A stretch of 64,000 nt of DNA from Clostridia bacterium. GTDB taxonomy: Bacteria > Bacillota > Clostridia > Christensenellales > Aristaeellaceae. The stretch spans positions 23,393-87,392 of the forward strand of contig JAFUZM010000339.1 of assembly GCA_017476605.1 (NCBI GenBank). Reading direction: 5' to 3'. Below, piece by piece: positions 17,706 to 25,829 of the stretch; the stretch's first letter is position 1, and the number at the start of each line of letters is the position of its first letter. Under the pieces are notes generated by a model. It had not been told where the DNA came from. It was given only the letters and a program-made list of their open reading frames with translations, and searched no databases. The translations under genes were made by a program, and so were the position numbers.

Positions 17706-18796
17706 CACTCTTCAATCCTTTCATCCCAGCTCCTTGGCCGAATGACCGGAGAGGAAATCATCTCAATGGTTGCGCCTTTGCCGGCAGTAAGGCAGATGCC
17801 GCTGACCGCCAGGTCACGTCTCAGCAATGCAATGCCGATGGTCTTATCGTTTCCGGGACTGTAAACAGCGTGAACAACACTGCCGACACACTCATCCTCA
17901 AGACAGACGGCGTCCCCATCCGCAATGCCGCTATCCTTATCTCCGATGAACAGCACAGCGGCCCGGTTCTGCCCCGCCTCAAAGCGCTCCATGAGCTTCT
18001 CCCGTCCGATGTAGTCCTCTTTCTCATACTGGATCAGCCACTGCTGTCCCAGCTCAAACACGCTGCCCTTGCTGCGGTTTTCATACCTGAAATCCGGCTG
18101 ACTGGTTTCAAGCATGCAGATTTCAATGGCCTCGCGACCGACAAACTGCAGTTTGAGTCCTTCATTTTCCACATAGCTGAAGCAGGACTCCACGTACCGC
18201 TGAATTGTCTCGGGATCGCCCATGGCCAGATAGCCATATTCACCGGTCCGCCCAATGCGGGCCAGCAGCAGGGTATCGCCTGCAAAATCCTTTACTTCCT
18301 GGATGCCACGAAGTGGCATGCCATTGACGTCCACATCCAACACGTCCCGCATGATCCGCCAGCTGTACCGTCCCTCAATAGCCACAAGCGCCTGATCCGT
18401 AATTTCGCGGATGGTCACATCCTCCGGCACATGGGCCTGCATCCATGCAAGCACATCTGCCGCACTCTCCGCCGCTGTCATCAGCAGATAATCGTCCCCG
18501 ACATTCATGACCCACACGATGCCAAGGGAGTCCCCCTCGTCATTCAGCATCATGCACTCGGCCAGCATGTCGATATTGAGAAACTGAATATCCTTTGTGC
18601 AGAGACGATCCAGATACTCCGCTGCGCCGTCGCCGGAAATCCGCACTGCCAGGAAATCCGAGCAATCGATAAAGCCGCAGTCCTGACGTAGCGCCGCATA
18701 CTCCTCCTCAAGGGTTGTATATACCATTGCCACTTCCCGACCGCCGATGGTTTCCGTCTTTGCGGCCTGCGGGATAATATTCGCAAGATTCATCAT
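17705..18796 (-). CDS. GcvT-like folate-binding aminomethyltransferase paralogue
   Basis: The 363-residue protein resembles the T protein of the glycine cleavage system: F-I-D-C-S-D-F-L near the start, the L-D-R-L-C-T-K-D-I segment, the G-R-T-G-E-Y-G-Y-L motif (~190) and V-G-R-E-A-I-E-I-C-M-L-E. Canonical GcvT transfers the aminomethyl carbon to tetrahydrofolate. No other glycine cleavage gene is here, and the gene is stop-start coupled (TGATG) to the KS-CLF gene. Inference: recruited into the cluster for a folate-linked one-carbon or oxidative step. Its ATG at 18796 follows AGGAGGAG, which is the terminal SD of a family A element. Confidence 0.8.
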   Translation of the reverse strand: MMNLANIIPQAAKTETIGGREVAMVYTTLEEEYAALRQDCGFIDCSDFLAVRISGDGAAEYLDRLCTKDIQFLNIDMLAECMMLNDEGDSLGIVWVMNVGDDYLLMTAAESAADVLAWMQAHVPEDVTIREITDQALVAIEGRYSWRIMRDVLDVDVNGMPLRGIQEVKDFAGDTLLLARIGRTGEYGYLAMGDPETIQRYVESCFSYVENEGLKLQFVGREAIEICMLETSQPDFRYENRSKGSVFELGQQWLIQYEKEDYIGREKLMERFEAGQNRAAVLFIGDKDSGIADGDAVCLEDECVGSVVHAVYSPGNDKTIGIALLRRDLAVSGICLTAGKGATIEMISSPVIRPRSWDERIEE

Positions 18797-18800
18797 TTTC

Positions 18801-18891
18801 TCCTCCTAACGAGCAACTTGGTCTTTCGGCGTTGTGGCTTTTGTCAGTGCTCGTTCCCTGACAAACTGTTTGCTGCGCAAACAGGCCAACT
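18801..18891 (-). repeat. Family A leader element A1 (provides SD of GcvT-like gene)
   Basis: Sense (minus) order: GAAGAG flank, TTGGCCTGTTTGCGCAGCAA hairpin region, TTTGTCAG/CTGACAAA stem, ACGAGCA ... TGCTCGT stem whose first strand lies inside the loop of the previous stem, then AGGAGGAG four bases before the ATG. The outer pair of the second stem is A-T here where other copies have G-C. Confidence 0.85.
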
Positions 18892-18965
18892 CTTCATGTA
18901 AATTCATTCTTGTTGATTCTCCAGGCCAGTGGTCAGGTACCTGTTTCCTGATCATTGGCAGGGCG
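18892..18965 (-). repeat. Family B element, divergent, in tandem with A1
   Basis: Minus-strand reading: TCAGG-AAACAGGTA-CCTGA, then A-C-T-G-G-C-C-T-G-G-A-G-A-A-T-C-A-A-C (the family B loop) and ACATGAAGAG, which is also the left flank of A1. The 5' hairpin is degraded. Confidence 0.5.
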
Positions 18966-19020
18966 CCTCTATCCGACCATTAATTTAGTTGTTTTTGACA
19001 TGTCCACTGTCCGAGATGTC

Positions 19021-19926
19021 CTATCCGATCTGATCGTCCTTCTTGCTGAAGGAGCGCACGAAAAGGGCAAAGAACACGACGGCCCACAGCAGCATATGAG
19101 CGATAATCACCCAGTAATGCACCGTCCAGGGGCCAAACTTCGTACTCACACCTTCATAGCTCTCATAGTACTGCATGCCCTCAATCGCCACATTTGCAAA
19201 GACAGCCTGCATCGGCGCTTTGCAGATCGTGTGCCGCAGCAGCTCCGTTGCCTGGTTAAAGGGCAGGAATCTCAGGAAGGACTGGACGCCCGTCGGCAAA
19301 ATGCCAATGGGAATATAAACACAGTTGACAAAGCCGATCAGCATGTCCACGACCGTGCACAGGGTGCTGTAGTCCTGATTGGTCCGCATGCGTGAGACCG
19401 GCAGGCTCATCACGCAGGCGCTCATGAACGAGTGCGCTCCGACGATGGCAATCACCTGCAGGATCACCAGGAGCGGGAACATGTGCTTGCTGGTAATGAT
19501 GATATAGGTGCAGACGACAAGCATCACGGCGATGGCCATCAGCATGCCCACCAGTGTCGAGGCCAGGATCAGGGCAATGGGATACCGCTCCATCCTGAGG
19601 GGGCTGCTCTTAAAGTCCCTAATGATTTTCTGCTCATGGTCCGTCACCAGCTGCCCGAGGACCGCCCGGGCTGCGGTAAAGGGGACAATGGACAGAAGAC
19701 CACCCAGTACCCAGCAATTGACCAGCCAGCTGAGATCCGACTCGACAGCAACGACGTTGTACCGTTCAAGTGTATGCTCTATGGTGGCCACGTGCTGGGA
19801 GCCCAGGAACAGGATGTAGATCATCAGCATCATGAACACCGAGAAAAAGGACATCACTACGGTTTTCTTATGTCGGAAATACAGAAGAATGTTTCTTTTG
19901 AATAATGCGCTTATATCTTTAAACAT
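19021..19926 (-). CDS. ABC-2 type transporter permease
   Basis: The 301-residue membrane protein starts at ATG 19926, which overlaps the last codons of the ATPase gene (coupled translation). After a short cytoplasmic start (K-R-N-I-L-L-Y-F-R-H-K-K) there are about six hydrophobic segments. It shows the layout of the ABC2_membrane family, which pairs with a single ATPase to export drugs, lipids or natural products. Its place inside the cluster suggests export of, or self-protection from, the product. Confidence 0.85.
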   Translation of the reverse strand: MFKDISALFKRNILLYFRHKKTVVMSFFSVFMMLMIYILFLGSQHVATIEHTLERYNVVAVESDLSWLVNCWVLGGLLSIVPFTAARAVLGQLVTDHEQKIIRDFKSSPLRMERYPIALILASTLVGMLMAIAVMLVVCTYIIITSKHMFPLLVILQVIAIVGAHSFMSACVMSLPVSRMRTNQDYSTLCTVVDMLIGFVNCVYIPIGILPTGVQSFLRFLPFNQATELLRHTICKAPMQAVFANVAIEGMQYYESYEGVSTKFGPWTVHYWVIIAHMLLWAVVFFALFVRSFSKKDDQIG

Positions 19927-20833
19927 GCTGCTTTTCCTCCAGTGCCACAAGCTTGACGAACATTTCATCCATGGTTCCCATCTTGACCTCAAACTTGGCA
20001 AAGCGTCCCTTGAACTCCTCAAGAATCGCAAGCGCATCCACGTCGGTGTCCGTCGTCACGGTAATGACATCGGCCCGATCCTCAACGGCAAATCCCCGGG
20101 CCTTGAGGTCACCCGCCAGTGTGCTGTCCCCATCATAGAAGAGAATGTGATTCTTGGTATATTTCGCCTTCAGCTCTGCCGGGGTTCCCTCGTCCACAAT
20201 GAGCCCCTTTGAGATGATGACCACCTTATCCGCATCCCCAACCTCGTCCATATAATGCGTAGTCAGGAAGACGGTCATCCCCATTTCCTTCTGCATCCGG
20301 TTGATCACATTCCAGATGCCCATGCGGGTCTTGGGATCGACGCCGGTAGATGGTTCATCCAGGAACAGAATCTTGGGCGTATGAATCATCGCCCGGGCAA
20401 TGTCCACCCTGCGCATCTGACCACCGGACATCCGTCCGTATTTCTGTCCCCAGAATTCCTTAATATCTGTGATTTCGGATACTTCCTCAATCCGCTTTTT
20501 CAGCTTCTGATCATCAAAGCCATACAGTTTGCCGCGATACACGAGGTTCTCATATACCGTCATCTGGTGATCCAGCACGCCCTGCTGGAACACAACGCCG
20601 ATGCACTTTCGAATCTCGCTGTCCTGCCGCCCCAGCTTAAAGCCATTGATAGTCACATCCCCTCCGCTGAACTTTGTCAGCGTCGTGAGTGCTTCAATGG
20701 TCGTTGATTTTCCGGCTCCATTTGGTCCAAGGAACGCGAACAGACTTCCTTCCTCCACTTCAAAGCTGATTCCCTTAACCGCCTGAACGCTCCCATAGCT
20801 CTTCGAAAAATTCTTAACCGAAATAATAGACAT
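19919..20833 (-). CDS. ABC transporter ATP-binding protein (DrrA-like)
   Basis: 304 residues with Walker A G-P-N-G-A-G-K-S-T, Q-loop V-V-F-Q-Q-G, signature M-S-G-G-Q-M-R-R, Walker B I-L-F-L-D-E-P and H-loop T-T-H-Y. The C-terminal extension is typical of DrrA-type exporters. I chose ATG 20833 because GAGGAG lies 7 bases upstream; that SD is the 3' end of family A element A2. The stop overlaps the permease start by 8 bases. It should energise export of the cluster product. Confidence 0.9.
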   Translation of the reverse strand: MSIISVKNFSKSYGSVQAVKGISFEVEEGSLFAFLGPNGAGKSTTIEALTTLTKFSGGDVTINGFKLGRQDSEIRKCIGVVFQQGVLDHQMTVYENLVYRGKLYGFDDQKLKKRIEEVSEITDIKEFWGQKYGRMSGGQMRRVDIARAMIHTPKILFLDEPSTGVDPKTRMGIWNVINRMQKEMGMTVFLTTHYMDEVGDADKVVIISKGLIVDEGTPAELKAKYTKNHILFYDGDSTLAGDLKARGFAVEDRADVITVTTDTDVDALAILEEFKGRFAKFEVKMGTMDEMFVKLVALEEKQHV

Positions 20834-20839
20834 ATGCGC

Positions 20840-20929
20840 TCCTCTGACGAGCAACTTGTTCTTTCGGCGTAGTGGCTTTTGTCAGTGCTCGTCACCTGAC
20901 AAACTGTTTGCTCCGCAAACAGGCCAACG
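20840..20929 (-). repeat. Family A leader element A2 (provides SD of ABC ATPase)
   Basis: A complete copy with hairpin GTTTGC-GGA-GCAAAC, inner stem TTTGTCAG/CTGACAAA and outer stem TGACGAGCA/TGCTCGTCA (9 pairs), ending in AGAGGAG 7 bases before the ATG. Its left edge abuts the end of A3, so the two copies are in tandem. Confidence 0.85.
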
Positions 20930-21019
20930 TCTCTAACGAGCAACTTGGTTTTTCAGCATAGTGGCTTTTATCAGTGCTCGTTGCCTGACAAACTGTTTGC
21001 TGCGCAAACAGGCCAACTC
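20930..21019 (-). repeat. Family A leader element A3 (tandem with A2)
   Basis: A complete copy with left flank AAAGGAG and right end AGAGA. Inner stem TTTGTCAG/CTGATAAA has one G-U pair. The outer stem AACGAGCA/TGCTCGTT has A-T where A2 has G-C, a compensatory change. It lies right after the fabZ-like gene start-side spacer and upstream of A2. Confidence 0.85.
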
Positions 21020-21028
21020 CTTTATGCG

Positions 21029-21514
21029 TTACACCGGTTTCTGACTGACCGTAATCGTCCCCTCAAGAACCGTTCGGTTATCTACCCATGCGCTGCAGGC
21101 AATGAGGCTCAGGTTGTTCAGTGAATTCTTCCTGACCACCCGCATCTTTACCTGATCCCCGGGCCGTACCAGCTCCTTAAACTTCATGTTCCGGATTTCC
21201 GCCAGGTACCCGACATGGGACGCCACATCCTCCATCTTAAGCCCGGAGAGATCCGGATGCTCCCAGTCGATGTCGCCCGGGAAATAGGCCGTGCAGTACA
21301 TGATGGCCGTCAGCTGAGCCAGAGACTCCACCAGAAGCACGCCCGGAACAATGGGCTCACCGGGAAAATGCCCCGTAAAATACGGCTCATTGATGGTCAC
21401 GTTCTTGATGCCCGTCGCCTGCTTTCCCGGCTCCAGATCAATGACCCGGTCCAGGAGCAGAAAGGGATACCGATGGGGAAGGAGCTTTGAGATCACACTG
21501 CTTTCCATTTTCAT
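21029..21514 (-). CDS. fabZ: 3-hydroxyacyl-ACP dehydratase (FabZ)
   Basis: 161 residues with L-P-H-R-Y-P-F-L-L-L-D-R and G-H-F-P-G-E-P-I-V-P-G-V-L-L-V-E: the catalytic His is in G-H-F-P and the Glu/hydrophobic pocket follows. FabZ dehydrates beta-hydroxyacyl-ACP to trans-2-enoyl-ACP. No enoyl reductase gene is in the cluster, so the KS may extend unsaturated chains, as in polyene-forming systems; this is inference. It starts 14 bases after the ACP stop, in one transcript with ACP, FabG and FabD. Confidence 0.92.
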   Translation of the reverse strand: MKMESSVISKLLPHRYPFLLLDRVIDLEPGKQATGIKNVTINEPYFTGHFPGEPIVPGVLLVESLAQLTAIMYCTAYFPGDIDWEHPDLSGLKMEDVASHVGYLAEIRNMKFKELVRPGDQVKMRVVRKNSLNNLSLIACSAWVDNRTVLEGTITVSQKPV

Positions 21515-21528
21515 CGCTTTATCCCCGC

Positions 21529-21867
21529 TCAGCCGAGATCAATGAAGCCGCCGGCACTGACGTCCACGGCTTCCTCATTGCTGCGATGCGCCATGACATA
21601 ATCCGCCAGGGCATTGACGGAGCTGAATGCCTCCGTCTCGCCGTCATTAATGGTCACCTGGAAGTGATCAAAGATGCCAACCGCCAGCTCAAGCGAGTCG
21701 ATGGAGTCAAGCTCCAGTCCCCGCCCGAACAGCGGCTGATCATTCGTCAGAAAATCCGGGTTTGTTTCAAGGCACAGCTGCTCCACCAGCATTTCCCGAA
21801 TCTCTCTGCAAAGCGCTTCCCGCTCCTTCACATACGTAAGGATTTCCTCTTTTCCGGTTACTGCCAT
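21529..21867 (-). CDS. Acyl carrier protein
   Basis: 112 residues with the phosphopantetheine site G-L-E-L-D-S-I-D-S-L-E-L (Ser ~55). It is longer than housekeeping ACPs (~75-80) because of an N-terminal helical stretch and a Gly/Asp-rich tail. It should carry the growing acyl chain for the KS-CLF, FabG and FabZ encoded around it and be activated by the PPTase at 14.3 kb. The position between fabG and fabZ supports a dedicated carrier. Confidence 0.9.
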   Translation of the reverse strand: MAVTGKEEILTYVKEREALCREIREMLVEQLCLETNPDFLTNDQPLFGRGLELDSIDSLELAVGIFDHFQVTINDGETEAFSSVNALADYVMAHRSNEEAVDVSAGGFIDLG

Positions 21868-21880
21868 TTTCTTTCTCCTT

Positions 21881-22633
21881 TCACATGGTCATGCCGCCGT
21901 CTACCGTCAGCACTTTCCCCGTTATATATCCTGCAAGATCCGAGGCCAGGTAGACCACCGCCGAGGCCACATCCTCCGGCTGGCCGAACCGTCCCAGCGG
22001 GATCATGCTCATATACTTTTCCTCGTACATTTCCCGATTTGCCCGGATCATCGCGGTTTCAATGAATCCGGGCGCCACGGCATTCACCCGAATGCCCTTT
22101 TCGGCGTATTCCCTGGCCAGCGTCTTGGTCATGGCAATGATTCCACCCTTGGAGGCGGAGTAATTGACCTGACCTACCGAACCCGTGATTCCGCTGGTGG
22201 AGGAGATGTTGATGATGCTCCCCTTCCCGGCGGCCATCATCATGCGAAGGGCCTCTCTTATGCAGTGGAACGCGCCGGTCAGATTGGTGTCGATGACCGA
22301 GCGGAATGCCTCATCCGTCATCATCATGGCGAATCCGTCCCGGATGATTCCGGCATTGTTGACAAGCACTCCAATGCCGCCAAAGGCTGCCTGGACCTTC
22401 CTGAACATTCCCGTGACCTCTTCCTCACTGGCCACGTCCGCCTTGATGATCGCCCCGCGTCCGCCCATTTTCAGAATCTGATTGAGCGTCTCCGTGGCCC
22501 CCTCTTTATTGTTATGGTAATGCACCACAACCGTGACTCCGCACTCCGCCAGCCCGATCGCACATGCCCGGCCGATTCCGCCCGAGGCACCGGTCACAAG
22601 AGCCACCGTGCCATCCTCAAACATTTTCCGCAT
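21881..22633 (-). CDS. fabG: 3-oxoacyl-ACP reductase (FabG)
   Basis: 250-residue short-chain dehydrogenase with T-G-A-S-G-G-I-G nucleotide loop, N-N-A-G, catalytic Ser in I-S-S-T-S-G, Y-S-A-S-K-G and the G-F-I-E-T-A-M segment. It reduces the beta-keto group after each elongation, using NADPH. It starts 5 bases after the FabD stop. FabG homologues are often also housekeeping enzymes, but here the whole neighbourhood is the dedicated cluster. Confidence 0.92.
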   Translation of the reverse strand: MRKMFEDGTVALVTGASGGIGRACAIGLAECGVTVVVHYHNNKEGATETLNQILKMGGRGAIIKADVASEEEVTGMFRKVQAAFGGIGVLVNNAGIIRDGFAMMMTDEAFRSVIDTNLTGAFHCIREALRMMMAAGKGSIINISSTSGITGSVGQVNYSASKGGIIAMTKTLAREYAEKGIRVNAVAPGFIETAMIRANREMYEEKYMSMIPLGRFGQPEDVASAVVYLASDLAGYITGKVLTVDGGMTM

Positions 22634-22638
22634 ACCGC

Positions 22639-23592
22639 TTATGCTTTCCCCCTTTTATCCATCTCTTCCCGCGCCGCTTTCACATAGTAGTGCAGATCCC
22701 GGGCCTCGGATAAAAGATACACCTTTCCCCGGTATTCCATATTCCGGATCATTCCGGCCATTTTCTTGCCAATCCCAGCCTCGCAGATCAGGGGCTCCGG
22801 CTCCGCAATCATCCGTGCCAGCCCCTGTGCCCACAGCACACGGTGACACGTGGCATTTTTTAGATCCTCCCGGATCTCCTTGGCATTTGCCCCAAAGTCG
22901 CCTTTGCAGTTCAGGATCATGCGGCACCGTGGCTCCTCCATGGGCAGCGTGTCGACAAACTCGGCCAGCTCCGCCTCTATTTCCTTCATCATGCTGGTAT
23001 GAAAGGCCGCGCTCACATGTACCGGCACCGCCTTGAATGCACCGGCGTCCATCGCCAGCTCTGCCGCCCTAGTGATCGCCGGTTCATCTCCACCCAGCAC
23101 GATTTGCGTCCGGGCATTCTGAAGTGCGATTTCAAGCGTCCCCAGCTCCGCAGGCACTTCGGATACGATGTCCTCCACCGCACCCAGCTCCAGGCCCAGG
23201 ATGGAGCACATGCATCCGCTTCGCTGGATGCCGCTCATGAGCTCTGCCCGCCGAACAACAAGTCGAAACGTATTTTCCATGCTCATTGCCCCTGCGGCAA
23301 CCATTGCGGAAAACTGCCCAAGGCTCTGGCCCATGACGATATCCGGCTCAATTCCCTCAAGCTCAAGCAGCCGCAGAAACGCCATATTCATCGTCGTCAC
23401 AGCAATCTGCGTATTTCTTGTCTGCCCCAGCGCTTCCTCATCTGCATCCGTGCAAAGCGCCAGCACATCCCGGCCTGCAATCTCCGAGGCCATCTCAAAT
23501 ACATCCCGTACCCGGTCCGCATTCTTTCCAAGCGCTCGAACCATTCCCTTTTTCTGGGATCCCTGTCCCGGAAACACATAGGTGATCTGCAT
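22639..23592 (-). CDS. fabD: Malonyl-CoA:ACP transacylase (FabD)
   Basis: 317 residues with F-P-G-Q-G-S-Q at the start, the nucleophile motif G-Q-S-L-G-Q (usual form G-H-S-L-G-E) and V-S-A-A-F-H-T-S-M-M with the catalytic His. It moves malonyl units from CoA to the ACP. Gln for His next to the Ser is seen in some divergent transacylases and may reflect altered extender choice; I cannot tell. It starts 3 bases after the thioesterase stop, so it is co-translated. Confidence 0.88.
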   Translation of the reverse strand: MQITYVFPGQGSQKKGMVRALGKNADRVRDVFEMASEIAGRDVLALCTDADEEALGQTRNTQIAVTTMNMAFLRLLELEGIEPDIVMGQSLGQFSAMVAAGAMSMENTFRLVVRRAELMSGIQRSGCMCSILGLELGAVEDIVSEVPAELGTLEIALQNARTQIVLGGDEPAITRAAELAMDAGAFKAVPVHVSAAFHTSMMKEIEAELAEFVDTLPMEEPRCRMILNCKGDFGANAKEIREDLKNATCHRVLWAQGLARMIAEPEPLICEAGIGKKMAGMIRNMEYRGKVYLLSEARDLHYYVKAAREEMDKRGKA

Positions 23593-23595
23593 GCT

Positions 23596-24060
23596 TTAGT
23601 TTCCTTCTCTCCCACTGTTATTGAGATTTCGCTGGTACGTCTCAAGGCACTCCCGGACCTCTGCCGGATACTGCCGCAATACCTCGCCGTCTACCAGAAT
23701 CACAACATCAATCAATGCCTCGACCAGCACCGTTTCATCCGTCGCATCCAGCAGCTGTTGGCGAAACGTCATCCGGTACATTGGCGTCGGGTCAAGCCAG
23801 GTCCTGACCCGCATGGGCCGCTCAACCTCTCCGGCAGGCAGACGGACCGTTTCCCTGACATCAAGCCTCACGCGGATCACTACAAATGTGATCTCCGCTC
23901 CGGGCCGGACCGCCCGCAGCACCTCAAAGATGCAGGATTTCTCCGCCACGGCAAAGCGCGCCTTTTCAAAGTACATCAACGGCTTTGAAAAATGAAGTGT
24001 TCCGCCGCTGGAAAAATCCGAAAACCGCGTCTCTGCAACGGTTTCAAGGAATCCGTCCAT
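23596..24060 (-). CDS. Hotdog-fold thioesterase-like protein
   Basis: 154 residues from ATG 24060 with GGAGGGAG upstream; a longer frame would run into the upstream repeat. The start S-D-F-S-S-G-G-T-L-H-F-S and Y-F-E-K-A-R-F match the helix-loop of 4HBT/YbgC-type thioesterases, although the usual catalytic Asp-x-x-G-H is altered to S-S-G-G-T. It may bind acyl-ACP rather than hydrolyse it. It is placed just before fabD and is the second hotdog protein in the cluster. Confidence 0.7.
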   Translation of the reverse strand: MDGFLETVAETRFSDFSSGGTLHFSKPLMYFEKARFAVAEKSCIFEVLRAVRPGAEITFVVIRVRLDVRETVRLPAGEVERPMRVRTWLDPTPMYRMTFRQQLLDATDETVLVEALIDVVILVDGEVLRQYPAEVRECLETYQRNLNNSGREGN

Positions 24061-24093
24061 TCTCTGCTCCCTCCGCCAGCTCTTCGTTTTATC

Positions 24094-24164
24094 TGCAGGC
24101 ACCTTTGGGCAGTAGATCTGCCACGCGGCTTTGTCAGGTCCCTGCTTCGTGACAGCTGGCATGA
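24094..24164 (-). repeat. Family B element B1, divergent
   Basis: Sense: ACAGGAG flank, CATGCC, inner stem TGTCA/TGACA, and outer stem GCAGGGACC with GGTGCCTGC (8 of 9 pairs, with changes on both strands relative to the consensus GCAGGTAC/GTACCTGC). The terminal SD is lost. The gene start at 24060 uses its own GGAGGGAG about 30 bases further on. Confidence 0.6.
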
Positions 24165-24180
24165 CTCCTGTGTTGCAGCG

Positions 24181-25728
24181 CTACAGCGGAATGTTTCCGT
24201 GTTCCCGGTATCCCGCCGTTTTCCTGTCCTTTTGCCGCAGCGCCCGCAGCCCTGCGGCAACCCGTGCCCGCGTTTCTCCCGGCAGAATGACCTCATCCAC
24301 ATATCCCCGCTCTGCGGCAATATACGGATTCATATAGTCCCGTTCATATGCCTCCACGAGGCGCCTGCGCTCCTCAGCGGGATCCGCCGCTTCTTTCAGT
24401 TCTTTTCCATAGAGAATCGTCACGGCGCCCTCTGCCCCCATGACCGCCGTCTGTGCCGTCGGCCATGCGTAGACCAGATCCGCGCCCATGCCCTTGCTGT
24501 TCATGGCAATATACGCCCCGCCAAACGCCTTGCGCAGAATGACCGTAATCCTGGGAACCGTCGCCTCTGCAAACGCATACAGCAGCTTTGCACCACGGCG
24601 GATGATACCGCCATGCTCCTGTGCACGGCCGGGCATGAATCCCGGAACATCCACCAGTGTCACAAGCGGAATCCCGAAGCAGTCACAGAACCGCACAAAC
24701 CGCGCCGCCTTTTCTGAGGAATCAATATCCAGCGTTCCAGACATCCACCTTGGATTATTGGCAACAAAACCCACCGTTTCCCCCTCAATCCTGGCAAGCC
24801 CGATTACGACGTTCCGGGCAAAGCCGCTCTGGATTTCAAGGAACGAATCCGCGTCTGCAATCCCACGGATCACATCCCGGATTTCATATGGCTGCCGCTG
24901 ATTGTCCGGCACGATGCTTGCAATATCAGGACCTCCTGCCGGTTCAGCTGACGGGCACCCCTTTGGGCGCTCATCCCGGTTTCCCGGCAGATAGGCAAGC
25001 AGCTTTCTGACCCCCAGGAGGCACTCACGGTCATCATCATAGATAAAGTGAGCAACGCCACTGTTTTCCCCATGCACCCGAGCTCCGCCCAGTTCCTGGG
25101 TGCTCACCGTTTCACCGGTCACTGCCGCGACAACCGTCGGTCCCGTGATAAACATGCTGGCGGTTTTTCGGTTCATGAAAATAAAATCCGTAATCGCCGG
25201 CGAATAACACGCCCCTCCGGCGCAGGGTCCCAGGATAACGGAAATCTGCGGCACAATACCGGACATTTTCGTATTTCTCAAAAATATCCCGCTGTACCCA
25301 TCCAGACTGCTGATTCCCTCCTCAATGCGGGCACCACCGGAATCATTGATGCTGATATATGGGACCCGCATTCGAAGCGCCATGTCCATGATATGGCAGA
25401 TCTTTTTGGCATGCATTTCCCCCAGGGTTCCGCCGATGACCGTAAAGTCCTGTGCGGCAACGCACACGGTTCTCCCATCTATGGTTCCCCATCCGGTTAC
25501 GACGCCATCCCCGGACAGATGCTTTTTGCCAATATCCGGATTCCTTGATTCCGCCATGCTCTGAATTTCGCAAAATGACCCGGTATCCAGGAGGCAGTCA
25601 ATCCGCTCCCGTGCCGTCATCTTGCCCTTCTCGTGCTGGCTTTGAACCCTCTCTGCTCCGCCGCCCGCAAGCGCTGTCCTTCTTTTTTCTATCAACCGGT
25701 TTTCCGTTTCCGGGTCCCATGCTGGCAT
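24181..25728 (-). CDS. Acyl-CoA carboxylase carboxyltransferase subunit
   Basis: 515 residues from ATG 25728, chosen because AAAGGAG is 7-8 bases upstream; the longer open frame upstream is only the translated repeats B2 and B3. Motifs of the PccB/MmdA family are clear: an N-terminal K-G-K-M-T-A-R-E-R-I, the N-D-S-G-G-A-R-I-E-E-G oxyanion region, G-P-C-A-G-G-A-C-Y-S-P and the second-domain R-K-A-F-G-G-A-Y-I-A-M-N-S-K. These subunits move CO2 from carboxybiotin to acetyl- or propionyl-CoA (or run as decarboxylases). As first gene of the cluster it probably supplies malonyl- or methylmalonyl-CoA. No biotin carboxylase or carrier gene is here, so it must borrow them. Confidence 0.9.
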   Translation of the reverse strand: MPAWDPETENRLIEKRRTALAGGGAERVQSQHEKGKMTARERIDCLLDTGSFCEIQSMAESRNPDIGKKHLSGDGVVTGWGTIDGRTVCVAAQDFTVIGGTLGEMHAKKICHIMDMALRMRVPYISINDSGGARIEEGISSLDGYSGIFLRNTKMSGIVPQISVILGPCAGGACYSPAITDFIFMNRKTASMFITGPTVVAAVTGETVSTQELGGARVHGENSGVAHFIYDDDRECLLGVRKLLAYLPGNRDERPKGCPSAEPAGGPDIASIVPDNQRQPYEIRDVIRGIADADSFLEIQSGFARNVVIGLARIEGETVGFVANNPRWMSGTLDIDSSEKAARFVRFCDCFGIPLVTLVDVPGFMPGRAQEHGGIIRRGAKLLYAFAEATVPRITVILRKAFGGAYIAMNSKGMGADLVYAWPTAQTAVMGAEGAVTILYGKELKEAADPAEERRRLVEAYERDYMNPYIAAERGYVDEVILPGETRARVAAGLRALRQKDRKTAGYREHGNIPL

Positions 25729-25735
25729 ATCTTGT

Positions 25736-25829
25736 CTCCTTTTGCAGGCACATTCTGCCTGACCCATTTGCCGATCCCCTCTGCCCTGTACCTGCTGCTG
25801 GCAGAACCATCGCTGCGCGATGGGCATAT
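25736..25829 (-). repeat. Family B leader element B2 (provides SD of carboxyltransferase gene)
   Basis: Sense: AAAAGGG flank, hairpin CCATCGC-GCA-GCGATGG, inner stem TCTGCC/GGCAGA, outer stem GCAGGTACA/TGTGCCTGC (9 pairs, one wobble), ending in AAAAGGAGA just before the ATG at 25728. The inner stem differs from the consensus TTTGTC/GACA at paired positions, so pairing is preserved. Confidence 0.85.

Noticed and set aside
16728-17864. 378-codon plus-strand frame over the KS-CLF gene
   Set aside because: Antisense shadow of ketosynthase motifs.
18801-21019. Family A elements as intrinsic terminators
   Set aside because: No T-run follows the stems and nearly all copies end in an SD before a gene start rather than after a stop.
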